Source: Gymnogyps californianus (Eukaryota > Chordata > Aves > Accipitriformes > Cathartidae). From it: 64,000 nt of DNA. This document shows positions 9,761 to 21,700 of this stretch, piece by piece. Both the position numbers and the translations under genes were made by a program. Numbering within the stretch: position 1 is the first letter of the stretch; each line of letters opens with the position of its first letter. The notes beneath the pieces were generated by a model. It did no database searches. It was given only the letters and a program-made list of their open reading frames with translations, and was not told the DNA's origin. The stretch is taken from assembly GCF_018139145.2 (NCBI RefSeq), contig NC_059471.1, forward strand, positions 69,189,520 through 69,253,519. The letters are read 5' to 3'.

Positions 9761-12700
9761 AGTTCAAAATAAAAACCAATGCTGCGGGGGGAAGCTGCTC
9801 TGAAACGTTGTAAAACCATTAACCCTTCCCAACATGGTGGCTTCCAAAGAGAGGAGGCTCGCGCGTTACCCATACTGGTTCAGTCTCTCCTCAGGACACG
9901 TTTCCTGGCTTGGGAAGCAAGGCTATGCAACACCACCTTTTCCAAATCCGAAACAAAGTCAGCAGCCCTGCTGTCTTGTTTTCTCTGACTAAGCTAAAAG
10001 TAGTAGGGGGAACTTTGGACAAAGATTTTCAACTCTTGAAATAGAATGATTAAAAAATGCATACTCGGAGATCTTTCCATGCTCCTACTTAAAATATTTA
10101 GAAATCCTTGAATAACTCCCTCTTCCCCTTGTTAACTTTTACTAATTCTCGCAGCATTTAATTGATGGTTTGGGAAGCCCCAAGCGCCTTTCACGTGCCT
10201 GTGAGATAAACCTGAAAGGAAAATGCGGCCTCTTTCATCCAAGAAAGGCTTTGCATGCACCTCAGGGAGGAACAGAAAGCCCCTTTCCTTTCCAGGCTTT
10301 TCGTGCACGCATTTGACTTCGATTCAGAGAGGTGTTAATCTTCCTTTTGAAACAATAACCTGACCCTGCTTTTTTAGAGCTGGAAAATATTTGGGGTCCC
10401 TGCTGCCTCTGCCTCACCGTGCAGTCAGGCCTTGCTCCAACCTGCTAAGGCTTAGGCTGAATTTAAATGGGATCGGTCATCCAAGGACTTTCAGATACAA
10501 GTCTCTGTTGTTCCTGGAACAAAATGCACCGTGGGAGCGATAAAGGAGAGGTGAATTATCCCTCCTCTCCTTTGCATTTATAATATGCGGTTAGGTTTCA
10601 GTCTCAGTTTTGTCCCTTCTTACCACACCTTTGCTAATGCCATCCTACAGAAACCTTCCACTTTGTTGTTTTCCCTGCAGCGCCGTTGAGTTGAGGATGT
10701 CCAGGGGAAGGTGACATGACCCCGCAAGGTTTCCAGGCTAAATTAGACCTCCGAAAGTGTTCGGCACCTTAAGACACCGAGTGAGCAGTAGATCTCAAAG
10801 CTTTCCAGGTATCTGAAAAAAAAAATGATAAAGCACACCTAGCTTTAGCAGATTAATGCTAATAGGATTTATGGAAGAAGAATGTTTTAGGGAGGGATTT
10901 GGATGAATACATTGTCTTCAGGCAAAGGACTAATTTAAGGACTCTGAAGCATACTGTTGTTAAATATATTTAATTACATTAAGAAACGATCCATTAAAGC
11001 TCTTTTTTCCAAACTGTGGCTCATGACGAACAGACACTGTGAAAAGGGTTTGCAAGGGTATGTTGAAGGGTGTTTTAACTGGCTGTCTGCTGAACAGATC
11101 CTTATGTTTCACCAGCAAAAAAGACCAAGATGTTGCCCTGAGTAGTATTTCAAAACGTTGAGCCTACTGAAATATTAATGTACGCTTTTTGAAATGTCAT
11201 AATTAGCTGTTATCTCTGGAATAACTGTTATTAAGAAGAGCTGGCTACTTGTGATTTGAGTGAGAATTACATTCTAAATATGAGAAGATGATAAATTTGG
11301 GGGAATCTGCACAGAAGTGAAAGCAGCACATGATGTGGCGGGCACACTATTTTGTATAAAGAAAGTAAATATGCAAAGCATGGACTTTTGCATATGCATA
11401 AGAGCGGTGCAGTCCTTAGAAAATATGTACACAGGAGAGAAGAGCATGAATATTTCTCCCGTCCTAAGGCTGTAACTGTATAGTAAAAATTTAAAAAAAT
11501 GGTTAAGCAATAGAAAGATACCTCTTCATCTTTGGCAAAGAAACAGCCTGCCTCATGCTGCTGCTTCGAACAGGGTGACATGCAAACAACAAACCCAGAG
11601 GTTGTGTGGCAGGCTTATTTCGCAATTACGTAACGGCAGTTAATTTGTCTTGACATTCTTATCTCGCACAAGAGGCTAAAAAATTATATTGTGTCTTATG
11701 GCTTGTATTTCTTTATTTTTCTTCACCTTTCTTTTTTTATGACTACCCATTTTCTGTCCCCTATGCGATGCTGCTTGTGCTTTACCACCTGCCCGGCGGA
11801 GCAGTGGCTTCCTCAGGATGGGCGTGCGGCCGTAATCTCTGCCACGGATCCCAGCCATACAGATCCAAACCGTGCTAATGTATTTACACCCCGTTGTGGC
11901 GAGGACACAACTGCCACCTCCTAGATGGGCTCCTTCCACTTCTGCACAAATACCTGATCCTTTTTCCAGGTATATCAGGTTTTCTCACCAGCTGCTCTAT
12001 CTAGAGTATGAGCTAATACCTGCTGCCATAGGCCACTGGGAGACATTTTAGCAGGGATGTGAGAAGGGTGGACTGGAAAGCTGTTTGAAAATCTGGAAAA
12101 CGGCATTGTTCGGTTCAGAGGTGGACAGCGAAGGTGTTTGGTCACTCTGTGTTAGTCCATTGGGGAGAAGATATACCTAAATCTAAATTAACCTGTTTTA
12201 AAAATCGCTACTCCTGCTTTTCAAAACTGCCTTTTAAAGGCATCAATATTGTAATAAACTCCATTTATACACTTGGGGTTGTAATACTGTGTCACTAACA
12301 GATGGAGAGGTAAAGAAACACTGGGTAGTCTGGAAAAAAAAGTGATTTTTAATTCTGTCTAATCTGAAAAAAATGTTCATTTTAATAACACCTTTCAGAA
12401 AACTTCCCAGGTCACGATTCACTTAATTTTAAAATGTTGAAAGCAATGTCAGTGTCTTTTCTCTCTCTCAAAAAAAAATCTCTTTCATAAAGAAAGGTTT
12501 ACATCACTACATATCATCTAGTTTCTGCTTAAAGCATATGCTCGATTCCCATGTAGATGAAGGGGAATTACGTGACCGCTACCAGGGGAGAATAGATCCC
12601 AAATACTCAATTAGTTACTGCTGAGTCACTTAAGTATATTTGCACAATGATTCTAATTCAGCCTGACGGTAACACAGCTGCTTTTCTCACTTGCTGCATC

Positions 12701-15700
12701 GCTGCTGCATCTTCAATGACATTTACGAAAAACGTTGAGGGGGAAGAACGTGTCCATAGAGCTCAAAATACATCCACATTCTTCTCTTCAGTGGACCAAA
12801 GCTACCCAAAGGTGCTGTAAAACTGCAAGCTAAATCTATCAGCAGATCGCATTTTATTATGACAAATTCTATCGTTATGTTTTGTAGACAGTTGCTAAGA
12901 TTCAAAGTATTTATGTAAGGAAAACAAACCGGTGCTTTGGGCTTTGGAAATGTCAGGGCCCTTGATTCTCCTGTTTATTTAAAAGTGAAAGTGTGCTGAG
13001 GGACATCTTTTGAACTCTATTCAAAGGTTAAAACTGATCTTTCATACAGTTTTGAAATTCAAAATATTGCTGCTAAATGGCTTGACTCTGCAACGTAATC
13101 TCCATTTTGCATTTAAATACCAAATTCTGTCCAGAGCTGGCCGTTCTGCACACTGCAGAGACCCGGGCGTTGCATCTTCCAGCCACGAGGTGCAGCCGTC
13201 TCAAGGGAGGAGCACAACCCCGTGACACGTGGCAGGGCCATGCAAGAATTCAGAGCGAGCGGCGCAGGATATAGCATCCCGCTGCCAAGGTAGGTTATGT
13301 CAGCAAAATGTAATTACCCACACTGGACTTTGCTCAGGACTGCAAGCTGATACTCCCTTCTCATGGGGAAAAACATGCAGGGGAGGCAACAGAAGAGAAA
13401 CAGTGGAGGTTATCTCTTACTTGGAGATCCAGCAGGCTGCATGACCAACTTGCAGATTGCCTAAGCCCAGGGACCAGTGCTTTCTTTGCTTGGAAGGAGC
13501 ATTTTTCAAGTGTATGTAGTTGTTTATCCCTACTGATGGAGGGAAGCTCAACCCAGTGGGCCCTCAGCCTGGTCAAGCTCCATGGCAGCTTCCTTGGGGA
13601 CCCACCAGCCACAACCTTGCACCATCTATGTGTGTGGGCAGGGCTTCTCTAGCCCATCTCAGCTTGGCATGGCAGCCACGGTCTCAGGAGGTGGGCAAAA
13701 GGACTTGGTGCAGATCCATAGTTACGTTGGTGGATCCTGTCAACCCAAGACCTTGGGCAAACGGAGCAGAGGGATGGTGGCACTGATTTGGGCCAAGAGG
13801 TTGGAAAAGCAGCTGCAGGTTGTGAGTGAAGGCAACACAACAATCCTGTAATGTGACGCTGACTTGGGTTTAAGTTCGTACTCAGCTCTGTACTATGTGT
13901 ACAGCCTTAATTACCAACTTCATATGCGAGAGGTGACTTCACCCTTAAGAGCTCTGCTGGTGTCAGAGTTTCACAAGCTAACAATACTGTAGTTGACTGC
14001 AGAGAAGGAAACAAATGCTCCTTATTAGCCTTCCCATTTCTTTTCTAATAACTGACGACTAATCATAGGCCCTGCCTTTGAAAACTGTGTTGCCAATTAC
14101 TATAGTATTGTCATTGTTACACAAAATATTTGGTATCTCTCAGAGCGCTAATTCCAAGAAGCATAAGGCTATGCGAGAAGCTCAACCTTCAAACAATGTT
14201 TTCATCCTTCAAGAGTGCCAGGGAAAGTCTGGAAGCCTGATCCCTGTGAACTTAGAAACCTGTAGATAAAAGAAAAATCAATGTGCTTTTAAATGAGGAT
14301 TTTACATTAGTTTCATGATTGGTGTCCTGATTGAATTTCTGAATGTTTGAGGTTGGTGATTCTGAATTAGGTCAGATACAATAAGTAGTTTTCTGCTATT
14401 ATATGCTGGCATGAAGTTTACCTTCATGCAACATTTCCTATTTGAATAGGTAATGCAGACTGTTACTGATCTGTTACTGTTACAAGGTTTTAGTCTACAG
14501 TCTACACAGATGTACAGTCCACACAGTTCAAACATTGTCTACAATCTACACAGGTCATAGCCAAATCTGCTTTGTCTGGTTCAGAAAATAAAAAAGTGTA
14601 ATCTGTATTTTACCTTTCAATCTGGAATTAAAAGACAAAAACCACCATAACACTAGATGATTTTCCCTGCATCTACATGATCTACAATAACAGGGGGTAA
14701 AACACAATGGACCTACAATAACAAACCAAGACTCCACCTGCTTCTGATGCTTAACTTCAAGATGTTTTGTATGGTCAGTTTTTAAAATTCCTTCTTAATG
14801 TTACAGAGCTTATGATTTCTACACTTAACAAGTGAAGTCATCCTTGTTTTCTAATGGGAAATAGGTTAAAAAAGATGTAAATAAATAGGTGTGACTTTAA
14901 AATCAGCATTTGGATATACAAGATGATGGACCACTGTTTCCAGTAGAACTGGTACGTAATTATTGTAAAATACGGTGTACTCTGGTATTTTGCTGTCACT
15001 CAGCAAATAACCTCAGTCACCACTGTGGAATTAATTGAATAGTACATCAGTACAATCAATTGCTGCTCTAACTAATTAAAATTAGCTGAAAGAAAAATAG
15101 TACAAAGAACTAACATGATTGAAAGAGAAATTGTCCTGTGACTCCATCAGTTATAATTGAAATTGCTGAACGATTACACGTAATAGAAAAACTGAATACA
15201 AGACAGCAATATAAAAATCACTGGTCAAATACAAATATTACATAAAAGAATCTGGAAACACTGAATTGTTAAATCAGAGATGGAGAAAATTTTAACTATA
15301 CAAAATTGTAAATATGGGTTGTTAACTGAAATCAAGATAAAGTAAAATTTATTTTAAATATTGATTGTATTTTAAACAGAACTCATGTTCTGTACAGTTT
15401 ATTTTAAGGAACAAACTTTTTAGTTGTGACAAAAGAGCTGGAAAAAAATAAGCAGGTTGCAAAATACAGTTAAAGTTTCTTGGGTTTGAGTGGGTTCTTC
15501 TGGCTTTAAAGCAATACCCTATTTAAGCAGCTATTGCAAAGACAGCAACCTGGCAATAGCAAGTGGCTGAGCATATCTAACCTCAGATCTGCTCCACTAC
15601 CATTCTTTTAGCTGATCTGTATTACATACAGGTATTGTCTAGAGACAAGAAAAATAATTCAGAAATCAGTGTTCCTAGCCTTTGTTTTCTATCTGTCACT

Positions 15701-17499
15701 GTCACCCAAGTGCTATATAGCTTTAGCTCAGTCGGTAAAGCTTTGGCGGTTTAGCATTCCTATCTTTTATACGATTATAGTAATAGTTCACTGGGATGAT
15801 GGAGGGCTAATTTGTAGATGTAAAGCACAGAGGGCATCGTATACAGGTGGTATATTTTAATGTTATGACTCGCAGCAGCGAAGTCAGTTCTGATTTAGCT
15901 GAAAAATCCAGCACTCAGCTGAAACATATCAGGTGCTATTTTTTCTTCAACAAATTTTGGGTGGATCCGTTGTATTTATAGTTTTGACACACATTAGCCA
16001 AATACCTTTGTCATACTAACGTAAATCAAGACACGTTTATCTGTAGTCTGCGAACATACATGGGCACATGAAGCAGAAGACTCTGGACAAACATCTGAGC
16101 CAGTGCCATCTGCCAAAAGTAGGAGCAATTTCTACGCTTGGCAAAAAATAGGCTATTCCGGACCAAGGGTCCGCATAGTTCCCCAAATTCCTAATTTAAA
16201 ACATCGCAGCTCTTTCAATGCCAAACATCTCTTGAGTGGAGATTGCTCGCCGTGGCTGTGAACGCACGCTCTGCTGCCAGGCAGGAGGCACGGGGAGCGG
16301 GCGGCCATGTGCTGCTCAGCTGCGGTACGAAAATGCGGTGGTCCAATGCAATGAGTTATTTGACCAAATACTAACAACCGGGTCTGTTCTAGGTTTGAAA
16401 TTACATTTAAATGTATGCAAAACGAGTTAATTCTTACAAACTTTTACATGGTGTTTTCCTCCTTGTCTCCTGGAGGGTTTTCTGCAGAGCTCACCGCTGC
16501 AGTACCCTGCTGCTCTCCTGGTATTTTAAATTTGGTGGATGAGGTCCCTAGCTGACAGGGCAAATTCTGTAAGCAACCTTAATTGCAGCTCATTTACTTT
16601 GTGTTGATACTGGTAGGTCTTGACGGTCCTTTCGCAGATCGATCAGGAAAAAGACCATTTCCTCTGCCCACGCCCCACAAAACAGGTTCATTTGTCATAG
16701 GAGTTTCCCAGCAGACCACAGGGAACCCTGCAGAGGGTCAAGGCTCGAGGTCCGTTGCCTCTGCAGCCCCCCTCAAAGCCCCCGCCAGCACAGCTGTAGC
16801 TGGCTCGCCTCCCCTTGCCAGCTGCTGGCTTCGGAGCTCCTGCAAAAGTGTTGGGGTGGGAGAAAAGCTCCACACCATGGGAGGGCGGATGGGAAAAATG
16901 ATAACGGGGAGTGGTTGCATTCTCCCCATTCCTGTCCCAAACCTCCTACTCACTGGGCCCTCTCCACCGAAATACCCTTGGGAGGGGAATTCCTGGGAAG
17001 TATCCAAGCTAGAGGGAATGAATTGTGCCTTTAGGTCGAGATGTTATTGCTCACGTAGGTCTAAAGATGTTGCGAACCAGGCTTTGTGCTGGTCCCCACA
17101 CTGTTCTTTGCCCGGTGCAGCATATCGCATCACCATGTGGTGTGTTTTAATGGTATCCTCCCCTAATGGGTGTCTAACACTGCGCTGCCTTGTGCTTTGG
17201 TGTCTGTAACTTTGAAATTGTTTACGGAAAAGCTTATGGCTCTCACTGATTTCACCTGCTCTTGCAATTTCACTGTGAGTCATGCAATATGGTGTGTACT
17301 TTGTTTTACTTACAGACCCAACTGCCTGAATTGCATCTTTAGGTAGGTCGTCTACTCTCAGCTTTCTTTAGGCAAATTAGCAAGCAAATAAAAAGTTTCT
17401 TGCTCTCAAAGCTATGGAGGCACACTTGAAAATGTGTACTCCTAAGCTCTTTTTTACTAGGAGGTAAATAAAAATAAGCCTGCCATCACACTTTTAATA
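9761..17499. other. Long stretch without a defensible gene
   Basis: Intergenic or intronic sequence. Notable points are an exon-like 30-nt segment at 10681-10710 bounded by good splice sites, moderately GC-rich DNA at 13130-13800, a very AT-rich part at 14900-15450, and a tRNA A-box-like word near 15726. Two copies of the short word gtctaca(g/a)tctacacag lie about 44 bp apart around 14493 and 14537. Open frames here are short and of chance composition. Confidence 0.5.
10681..10710 (+). other. Exon-like 30-nt segment bounded by splice sites
   Basis: A very good acceptor ('ttgttgttttccctgcag') ends at 10680. Thirty nucleotides later 'gggaag' precedes GTGACATG, an acceptable donor. The position, 1.1 kb downstream of the + strand donor at 9540, suits a second exon of the inferred + strand transcript. 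The segment contains one ATG but no long frame. It could equally be a chance pair of sites. Confidence 0.22.
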
Positions 17500-17712
17500 G
17501 TGCTTATTTGGGGTCACGAGTTAATGCATACCAGTGGCTGGCAGTTCTGGGTGTTTGGTATCTCTGAAACTTCCACGTATCTCTGTGTGGGCGCCCAGAA
17601 ATCGCATTACCCACCCTTGGGAAAGTAGCGAAGTTATAAAACCTCACAGGGCGGTGGTGAGGCTCGATGAATGTTTGTAAAGCGCTTTGAGATCCACAAA
17701 GGGAAAGCATTG
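17500..17712 (+). repeat. MIR/CORE-SINE-like remnant, tail preserved
   Basis: The segment includes 'aaaacctcacagggcggtgg' and 'tgtttgtaaagcgctttgag' followed by 'atcc'. These match the order of the 3' half of MIR-type SINEs as I remember it (cctcatagggttgttgtgagg, then taaagcgctttgagatcc). The 5' half is too decayed to recognise. Family assignment is from memory. Confidence 0.5.
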
Positions 17713-18482
17713 AAAGAATAGCCTCGGTTTACTTTCAACTGCATTCAGAGTTTTTTTCTTAACTGGGCTTGCACTACACTGCTTTGCCTGTGAATCTTTG
17801 TAATGGGCATGGCATGATCGCTACAGCAGTGCAGCATCTAGTCATTTATATTTCAGTCTTAGACTTGACTTGATCTTTCAAGGGCGGTTGGTAAGAAGCA
17901 GCAGCACACAGCGGAGCCCGAAAGGACTGCAGCGGGATCTGCTGAGATGGGTACAACCGCCCGGTCCCCTTCTAGCCCAAAGCTTCGCTTGCTGACTCTA
18001 ACCTATGGGATAGAAGTAAAGTCAATCTCACATTCTTCTGCCAAAGCTGAGCCTATTGAGAGCACCGATTACAGTGAAAATCCTTAAACTACACTTGCAG
18101 GGAGAACCCTTTTACTTTCATGATTTGCTGAAGCCAGGAAGTCACTAAGTGAACGTAGCCCTCTCCGAGTGGGGATGCTGCTAACAAGCAACATCAGTGT
18201 TGGTTTTAAGAATAACACATTCAGGTGCACCGGCCGGGCTAACAGAACGGAAAGTTATTTTTCCTACAATTTGGCTAAAAGTGGCATAATTATGTCCATT
18301 ACTTTATCAGAGTTATTACCTTTGCAGTTGTAAACAAGAAAGCCTTGCCAATTTTCCACTCAATGGAAAAATTCTGTATGCTTTGATAGCAATACACTAG
18401 AGACAGCACATAATGGAAATGTTGTCATGGAGTGCCAGCTCAAAAAGAGAGGGAAATGGCTGAAGAATTAACTCTCAAAAGA

Positions 18483-18744
18483 CTTTCCTTTTCCTTTTCC
18501 TTTTCCTTTTCCTTTTCCGTTTCCGTTTCCGTTTCTGTTTCCGTTTCCGTTTCCTCCTCCTTCTTTTTATTCTTCTTTTCTTTTTTCTTCTTCTCCTTTC
18601 CCTTTCCCTTTCCTTTCCCTTTCCCTTTCCCTTTCCCTCTCCTCTCCCTCTCCCTTTCCCTTTCCCTTTCCTTTTCTCTTTCTCTCTCTTTCTCTTTTTC
18701 ATTCTCTTTCTGTTTTCCTTCTCTTTCTCTTTTTCTTTCTCTTT
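18483..18744 (+). repeat. Polypyrimidine tract, TTTTCC/TTTCCG/TTTCCC hexamer family
   Basis: About 262 nt almost free of purines on the + strand. It starts as regular ttttcc hexamers, passes through a tttccg block, then ctttcc and tctttc variants, and ends abruptly before 'aatatag'. Apparent open frames across it (Phe/Ser-rich on +, Lys/Arg-rich on -) are by-products of the repeat. Mirror-symmetrical polypurine/polypyrimidine DNA of this kind can form triplex structures. Confidence 0.9.
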
Positions 18745-21700
18745 AATATAGAAACATATAGAGAAAAGGATTTCTATCTCAAATAGGCCCGTATGTCTTT
18801 TTTGCTATAATTTAAGAATTAGACCTATAGCAAATCCACTTGACTTTTCAGTTATAATTTCCCAGGCGCTTCCTGCTTATGTCTTTTATCAGTGCTGGTT
18901 AAATATTGGAAAAATAGACTTGCGAGCATGCAGATATCATGGAAATAAAGGTAACATTCTGCATAAGCAGAATACAGCAGTTTGGGGAATATATCTGCCA
19001 ATGAATTTCTCTCAGTTAGATGAATGCTGTACTGTTCTTATGTGTCTCTGGGTCAAATTATGATCTGCTTATGATGTGCCCTCACCTGGCAGTTCCTTGC
19101 CTTCTGAAGGGCGGATGGGCAGAAAGGTCTTGGTAAGCTATAAATCACCTTGGTCTCTGCTGCCTACATACATCAGCTGAGCTAATGCCAAGAAGGAAGC
19201 AACCTTGGTCTCAGTTCTTTTCCTGCAGCAGTGCAGAAGTGTGTGTGTTTGACCTGTGTCGCCTGAGTCCTCTTTAATTCAGATTAATTATTTGCTGACC
19301 AACAACAATTGATTATCTGAAACAAATGTAAGTATTACTCTAGACGTTTGTGGTTTCCCTAAGGCTAATTCCTAGATTAAATCGTAAATGTCTATACGCT
19401 GGGAGAAAACGTTTATTCAAAGCTAGGAGAGCATATATCTAGTACAAACATATCCCCAGCAGTCACCGTTTAGGCTATATGTGACTATTTGGACAGCCGC
19501 CTATGTTCATACTCATTAATCTTTTTCTAATGAAGTTATACTGATCTTCTTCATTCCTCAGATCTTTGCTAATATTTTCATCAGCAGAGGTGTTCATTAC
19601 ATGCAAGCAGGACCCAAGCCCGGAGCTGGGCTTGGTGCTCCCTGGAGAGCACACATGGAGCCTGTGGATACAGCCACCGAAATGCTCAGCTCAGGACGAA
19701 GAGGAGAGACCGCGTGTCTCTCTCCTCCTTTCCAATCCTGCGTCCTGCTCTGGCCCTGACTGGACGCTCCCCTTTGACTCACTAGTGCGGCATAAAGCTA
19801 TGCAGGTTTTGCTGTTGTTTGTTTGTTTTCTTCCAGGTTGTTGAACTGAGGTGGTTCAAGTGCAAAGCCAACGCGTGAGTGCCAGTGTCACTGTGAGATA
19901 CAGAGTGGGACTGTGCGGTGGCAAGGGCATGAGAGCTGGGTGGGACCTCCAGCTTTGGGGTCACAAAGCGGTTATTTGACTCCTCAGGACTTGTGAAACC
20001 AAACCCTTGGGGCAAAGGGGTCAGAATAACAACACCCTCAGCCAGCACCTTCTGCAGGGAGCGCCTGCAGCCCAGCACCAAGAGACATGGTGCATGAGGA
20101 TCTCTTAGAGATCCCACCCCTGCTCCTCTGGCCAGGATGAAGGGACCCTGAACTTGCTTTGCTGACTAGGAGATGGAGATCTCTGGATTTTACTGACTCC
20201 CACCTTTCCACGTGAGTGCCTGACATATTAAGCAGTGACACTACACACCCCTTCTCCAGTCATATAAATCTTGCCTTTAACTTCAACAACAAAGGTGGAG
20301 GGTATTCGTAGTCAAAGCTGCTCCATAACCACTGCTGCCTCCTATGGTGGATCCATCCTGTGGTTGTGTGCCAGCCCACTGCAGCAGGCCCTCAAGGCAA
20401 ATGAGCGCTGTATTTTTGGGTTGCGATCAACCCCAGACATGACAGCATCAGGGACGGTCCCAGGCACGTGCAGGCGCAGAGCGGGCAGTGTTTAGAGACT
20501 TGTGAAGTCAAACAGGAAGGTATGGATTTGCGAGGTTGAGCACAGGCCTCTTAATACATAAGTCTTTTGTTAGTCACTTAAACCTTTCATTGGGTCAGGC
20601 CCTAAGCAGCTTATTAAGTTGCAGTCATACAAACAAGAAGCCGAAGTGATGTCACATAGAGCCACTGCCCCCACATTGTCCCTGCTGAACAACTGCGGGA
20701 GTGCAGTGAGCCATCCTTAGCCTCCTAAAAACGATTCCTGCAAACTATTTCATGGCTACTCAAAAGTAAAGTATACGTTCATGATTTATGAGTGATTGGA
20801 GAATCAGCCTTCCAGTTCTCCCTAATTTTTTTTCTTGAACATTTGGTTTACTGTTTGAGCGGGTGTCTAATTTCTTCAGATTAAACTGATAGGTGTATTT
20901 AGACAAGAAAAAATCTAGTACAAGTGGCTTATTTTACAGATTTTTATGTATTAGGAACAAATCCTTTACGTACTTTAGGTGGAAGTGGATTTGATGAAGA
21001 AACAAAAGTCTCCGAGCGTCAGCCTTAGGCAATAGCATTTTGTTATTAAAAATAGCAAATAACAAACAGCTGCAGAGAGGGAGGTAGAGTCTATACTGGG
21101 AAATTATGGGAAGATTGCAGCCAGGGAAGAAGGAGGCTGGGTGTAGGATTAGCAAATGAATTCCCCTAACTCCTCTCCCACAAATAAATCAGTGGAACGT
21201 GGATGACCCTAATTCTAGTAGGGAGAGGCAGCAGGCAGTAACCCTACCCCCTCCACCCGGCTCCCTTCGCTCCAGTAACAGCCCTGGCCCTGGAGAGCAG
21301 ACGCCCCGGCTCGTCCTGCCCTGTGGCCGCTGCTGGACCAGGCAGTGCCAGACGCAGGAGCATTGCCTCCACCTTCGGCTCCTGGACTGAACTGCTCCTC
21401 CTAAGTTTATATGTTTGCTGTTATTCCTACATGCTCCTCCCAGCCTTCATTTTTCAAGTGGATGTATTCCGATCTGAATGCTTTGATGTATTTTAATAAC
21501 ACTTCCATTCACTTATTGCTTGCTAAACGAACAGCGTAATCAGTATGTCCAATACAGGAAAGAGTTCAAGGGGGATAAATCACACTAGGACAGACTTAAA
21601 AGAAACAGTATGTATGCAAGAAGCAATTTACTTTGGCACGTTTTTAAGTATTTTGCCTCCTATTACACATGATGCAATGATGCCATTTAGACTAATCAAA

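Noticed and set aside
15715..15800. tRNA-like word 'tagctcagtcgg' resembling a polymerase III A box
   Set aside because: No cloverleaf can be drawn. The only B-box-like word (agttcactgg) is too far away and mismatched. At most it is a decayed SINE head.
16583..17209. 208-codon + strand open frame
   Set aside because: Composition is chance-like, there is no domain, and overlapping - strand frames are equally open in the same GC-richer patch. The end runs towards a MIR remnant.
18432..18746. Phe/Ser-rich (+) and Lys/Arg-rich (-) frames
   Set aside because: Both are translations of the polypyrimidine/polypurine tract.
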